A stretch of DNA of 64,000 bases from Chroococcus sp. CMT-3BRIN-NPC107 (lineage in GTDB: Bacteria; Cyanobacteriota; Cyanobacteriia; Cyanobacteriales; Chroococcidiopsidaceae), in contig JAHHGY010000003.1 in NCBI GenBank assembly GCA_019359635.1, positions 1-64,000 of the forward strand. The letters are read 5' to 3'. Numbering within the stretch: the stretch's first letter is position 1; the number at the start of each line of letters is the position of its first letter. The notes beneath the pieces were generated by a model that was not told the origin of the DNA, ran no database searches, and was given only the letters and a program-made list of their open reading frames with translations. A program made the position numbers and the translations under genes. This document shows, piece by piece, positions 62,532-64,000 of the stretch.

Positions 62532-62753
62532 ATGAGCGACATCAATCAACAAATCGAACAAGAAAGAGAGCAAGCCCGTAACGCTTGCGCTACTGAAGGT
62601 GAAACATCAGCAGCCTGCGCCGCAGGTTGGGACGTTGTAGAGGAATTGCAAGCAGAAGCAGCCCACAAGCGCCAAGTTAAACCCAAAAATTCCTTAGAGC
62701 AATACTGCGATGACAACCCCGATGCTGCGGAATGTCGTCTGTACGAAGAATAA
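62532..62753 (+). CDS. cp12: CP12, redox regulator of the Calvin cycle
   Basis: CP12 is an intrinsically disordered protein that, when oxidised in the dark, ties GAPDH and phosphoribulokinase into an inactive complex. The 73-residue product has both cysteine pairs, Cys19/Cys29 and Cys59/Cys68, the conserved core AAGWDVVEELQAEAAH, and the C-terminal YCDDNPDAAECRLYEE that enters the GAPDH active site. The ATG at 62532 is preferred over a TTG at 62517. A strong terminator follows. Confidence 0.96.
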   Translation: MSDINQQIEQEREQARNACATEGETSAACAAGWDVVEELQAEAAHKRQVKPKNSLEQYCDDNPDAAECRLYEE

Positions 62754-62786
62754 GCAAAAAAGTAGTAAAACTTACTTAAATTTTGA

Positions 62787-62831
62787 GCAACGTAGGACAC
62801 TAAACTTGGTGATGTGCTACGTTGCTTTTTT
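62787..62831 (+). terminator. Rho-independent terminator after cp12
   Basis: GCAACGTAG (62787-62795) pairs perfectly with CTACGTTGC (62817-62825), and six T follow (62826-62831). Confidence 0.88.
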
Positions 62832-62911
62832 ATGTCCGTTCAAGGGCGATCGCACTTCCGCTACTCTAGAAGATGCTCCTAAGCAAAAATTACGCTGATT
62901 TTATTTAATCT

Positions 62912-63505
62912 ATGCTTGCTGAAAACTGGCTTCGCTCTCTAATTTGGACAGACTACCGTTTAGCTGTTATCTTTACAGTAATTTTGCCGTTAATCCTGCT
63001 ACTTTGGGCTTTGGCACAAAAAGCCGAAGCCATCCAACGGTTATTAACTATCTACTGGCGCGTGTCTAGCTTACTAGCAATTTCTGTATACCTGTTAATA
63101 GCTGCTTTTCCTGTAGGCTTTGTTTCGGGAATTATGGCACGAATATTGATCCCTATTTCCTTGTGGTTTTGGGTCGATCTCAACGAAGAAATTGCTGATC
63201 GCTCGACAGGGGCGCTAGCTTTGAGTTTTAATGCTTGGCGGTGGGCAATATCAGTTTATTGTTTTATCGGTGCGGTTTCTACCTTGCCATTTTTACAGTG
63301 CGCGATTTCTACCGCAGCCATACAATCGCCCTTATGTCGTGCCTTTGTAGAGCCACCCCTACTATTTAAAGAGTATTTTCATCCCAATACCTCCGCCGGA
63401 TTTTTAGGCTTTTTGGGCATGGTGGGTTTAATATTCTATGTCGGTTGCTTGGTTTATTTTGTATTTTTTAAGTTAGGCAAACAAGGACGCTCGGCACTTT
63501 CTTAA
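62912..63505 (+). CDS. DUF3177 family membrane protein
   Basis: A 197-residue protein with about five hydrophobic helices (LAVIFTVILPLILLLWALAQ; VSSLLAISVYLLIAAFPVGF; IPISLWFWVDLNEEIADRS; AISVYCFIGAVSTLPFL; MVGLIFYVGCLVYFVFF) and the conserved loop DLNEEIADR. I place it in DUF3177, a family restricted to cyanobacteria and some plastid-bearing organisms, without known function. The next gene follows after 8 bases. Confidence 0.75.
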   Translation: MLAENWLRSLIWTDYRLAVIFTVILPLILLLWALAQKAEAIQRLLTIYWRVSSLLAISVYLLIAAFPVGFVSGIMARILIPISLWFWVDLNEEIADRSTGALALSFNAWRWAISVYCFIGAVSTLPFLQCAISTAAIQSPLCRAFVEPPLLFKEYFHPNTSAGFLGFLGMVGLIFYVGCLVYFVFFKLGKQGRSALS

Positions 63506-63513
63506 AATACTTT

Positions 63514-63807
63514 ATGACTTTTAGTAAGCGTTTAGAGCAGTACACCCTCAAAAAACCGCAAGAAGTTTTAATTGTCGAAGTAGAAATTGCTGGCGAAAGG
63601 GACTTACTAATTATCTTTAAAGGCTTTTCTAGCTCTTTAATGCGTCCAACGGCTTTCGACCCCGATGTGCCAATTATCCCCACTGAAGCAAAAATTATTA
63701 GTATCGATCGCCTTTCTAGTCCCTACAATCCTGACTCGCCGCGTTACCTCCAACAAGGACTAACGCGCGAGAGTATAGAATTATTACTAACCGCAGTAGG
63801 GGTGTAA
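63514..63807 (+). CDS. Small conserved protein of cyanobacteria and plastids
   Basis: A 97-residue soluble protein: RLEQYTLKKPQEVLIVEVEI, LLIIFKGFSSSLMRPTAFDP, SPRYLQQGLTRESIELLLTA. Similar short proteins occur across cyanobacteria and in chloroplast-targeted plant proteins (I believe the DUF7734 type), with no known function. It starts 8 bases after the DUF3177 gene stop and is probably cotranscribed with it. Confidence 0.72.
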   Translation: MTFSKRLEQYTLKKPQEVLIVEVEIAGERDLLIIFKGFSSSLMRPTAFDPDVPIIPTEAKIISIDRLSSPYNPDSPRYLQQGLTRESIELLLTAVGV

Positions 63808-63955
63808 ATTTACTCCCTACGTTACTTGGCAAAAACTCTAACCAGGGAGGAAAATTAGCATACTCTTGGTTGAACTAGCAAATAATTTTTTCAAAATTAA
63901 CATAAAGTGCTATCCTCTACCCGTATGAGTGTGTTGTGTGTGGAGTAGTTAAAGT

Positions 63956-64000
63956 ATGGTCGTGTCTCCGGTGGAAATCCAAAATACGGTTTCTCAATCT
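63956..64000 (+). CDS. Start of a gene cut by the window edge
   Basis: ATG at 63956 opens a frame of 15 codons (MVVSPVEIQNTVSQS) that runs out of the window. GGAG lies ten bases upstream and about 150 bases of leader separate it from the previous gene. Too short to identify. Confidence 0.45.
   Translation, partial: MVVSPVEIQNTVSQS

Noticed and set aside
62546-62898. Frames overlapping cp12 on both strands
   Set aside because: They overlap the clear CP12 gene or its terminator and show no family features.

Overview
The window is cyanobacterial chromosome. It carries photosystem I genes (psaF, psaJ, psaL), CP12, the alkane-pathway pair aar/ado, the ClpR/ClpP3 pair, Tic22 and Ycf52-like acetyltransferases, many conserved cyanobacterial proteins of unknown function, and very many copies of the HIP1 octamer GCGATCGC. 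The order tsaD-psaF-psaJ-psaL-gmk is the arrangement known from heterocyst-forming cyanobacteria and their unicellular relatives such as Chroococcidiopsis, so a relative of that group is my best guess. There is no rRNA, CRISPR array, prophage or complete insertion sequence. Two tRNA genes (Thr-CGT, Pro-TGG) are present.

Layout. 1-0.8 kb: PrlF antitoxin with a truncated YhaV toxin. 0.9-5.5 kb: minus-strand block folE, SDR, accA, aar, ado, i.e. fatty-acid carboxylation plus the two-step acyl-ACP to alkane pathway. 5.7-8.5 kb: a sugar ABC permease, a frameshifted small membrane gene, a conserved unknown and a DUF1400 protein. 8.8-16.4 kb: a repeat-rich beta-helix/SLH surface protein, DUF3493, tRNA-Thr, an AI-2E-type permease, a homocysteine-biosynthesis (DUF39) protein and a TPR protein. 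16.4-19.5 kb: a manganese exporter of the UPF0016 family behind a yybP-ykoY riboswitch, then sdhA. 19.8-28 kb: a methyltransferase broken by an in-frame amber codon, an M23 peptidase, birA, pgeF, hemW, a PIN/TRAM protein and a VWA protein. 28-31.6 kb: a MITE-like element, clpR-clpP3, a J-domain protein, moaD-like and a GNAT gene. 31.6-34.8 kb: minus operon tic22-prmC-tsaC-histidine kinase. 35-43 kb: tRNA-Pro, a second GNAT, a hydrolase, tsaD, psaF-psaJ-psaL, gmk, remA and rqcH.

43.2-49 kb is the most unusual part. A probable small RNA with a duplicated 35-nt module lies ahead of a TetR-DevB-methyltransferase-DUF2834-GNAT-DevC cluster that has no DevA ATPase. A nearly identical 25-bp operator-like sequence precedes both tetR and the DUF2834 gene. 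49-54.7 kb: nagB, a second sugar ABC permease, purN, a Uma2 protein, and an RnfD-like/DUF2330 pair. 54.8-56 kb is an AT-rich decayed glycosyltransferase. 56.4-64 kb: ppsA, a PMT-type mannosyltransferase, trmB, a FIST protein, cp12, two conserved small proteins and the first codons of another gene.

Gene starts were moved inward from the longest open frame wherever an ATG, a Shine-Dalgarno match or family length pointed to a shorter product. No homology search was possible, so family names rest on motifs and recall.
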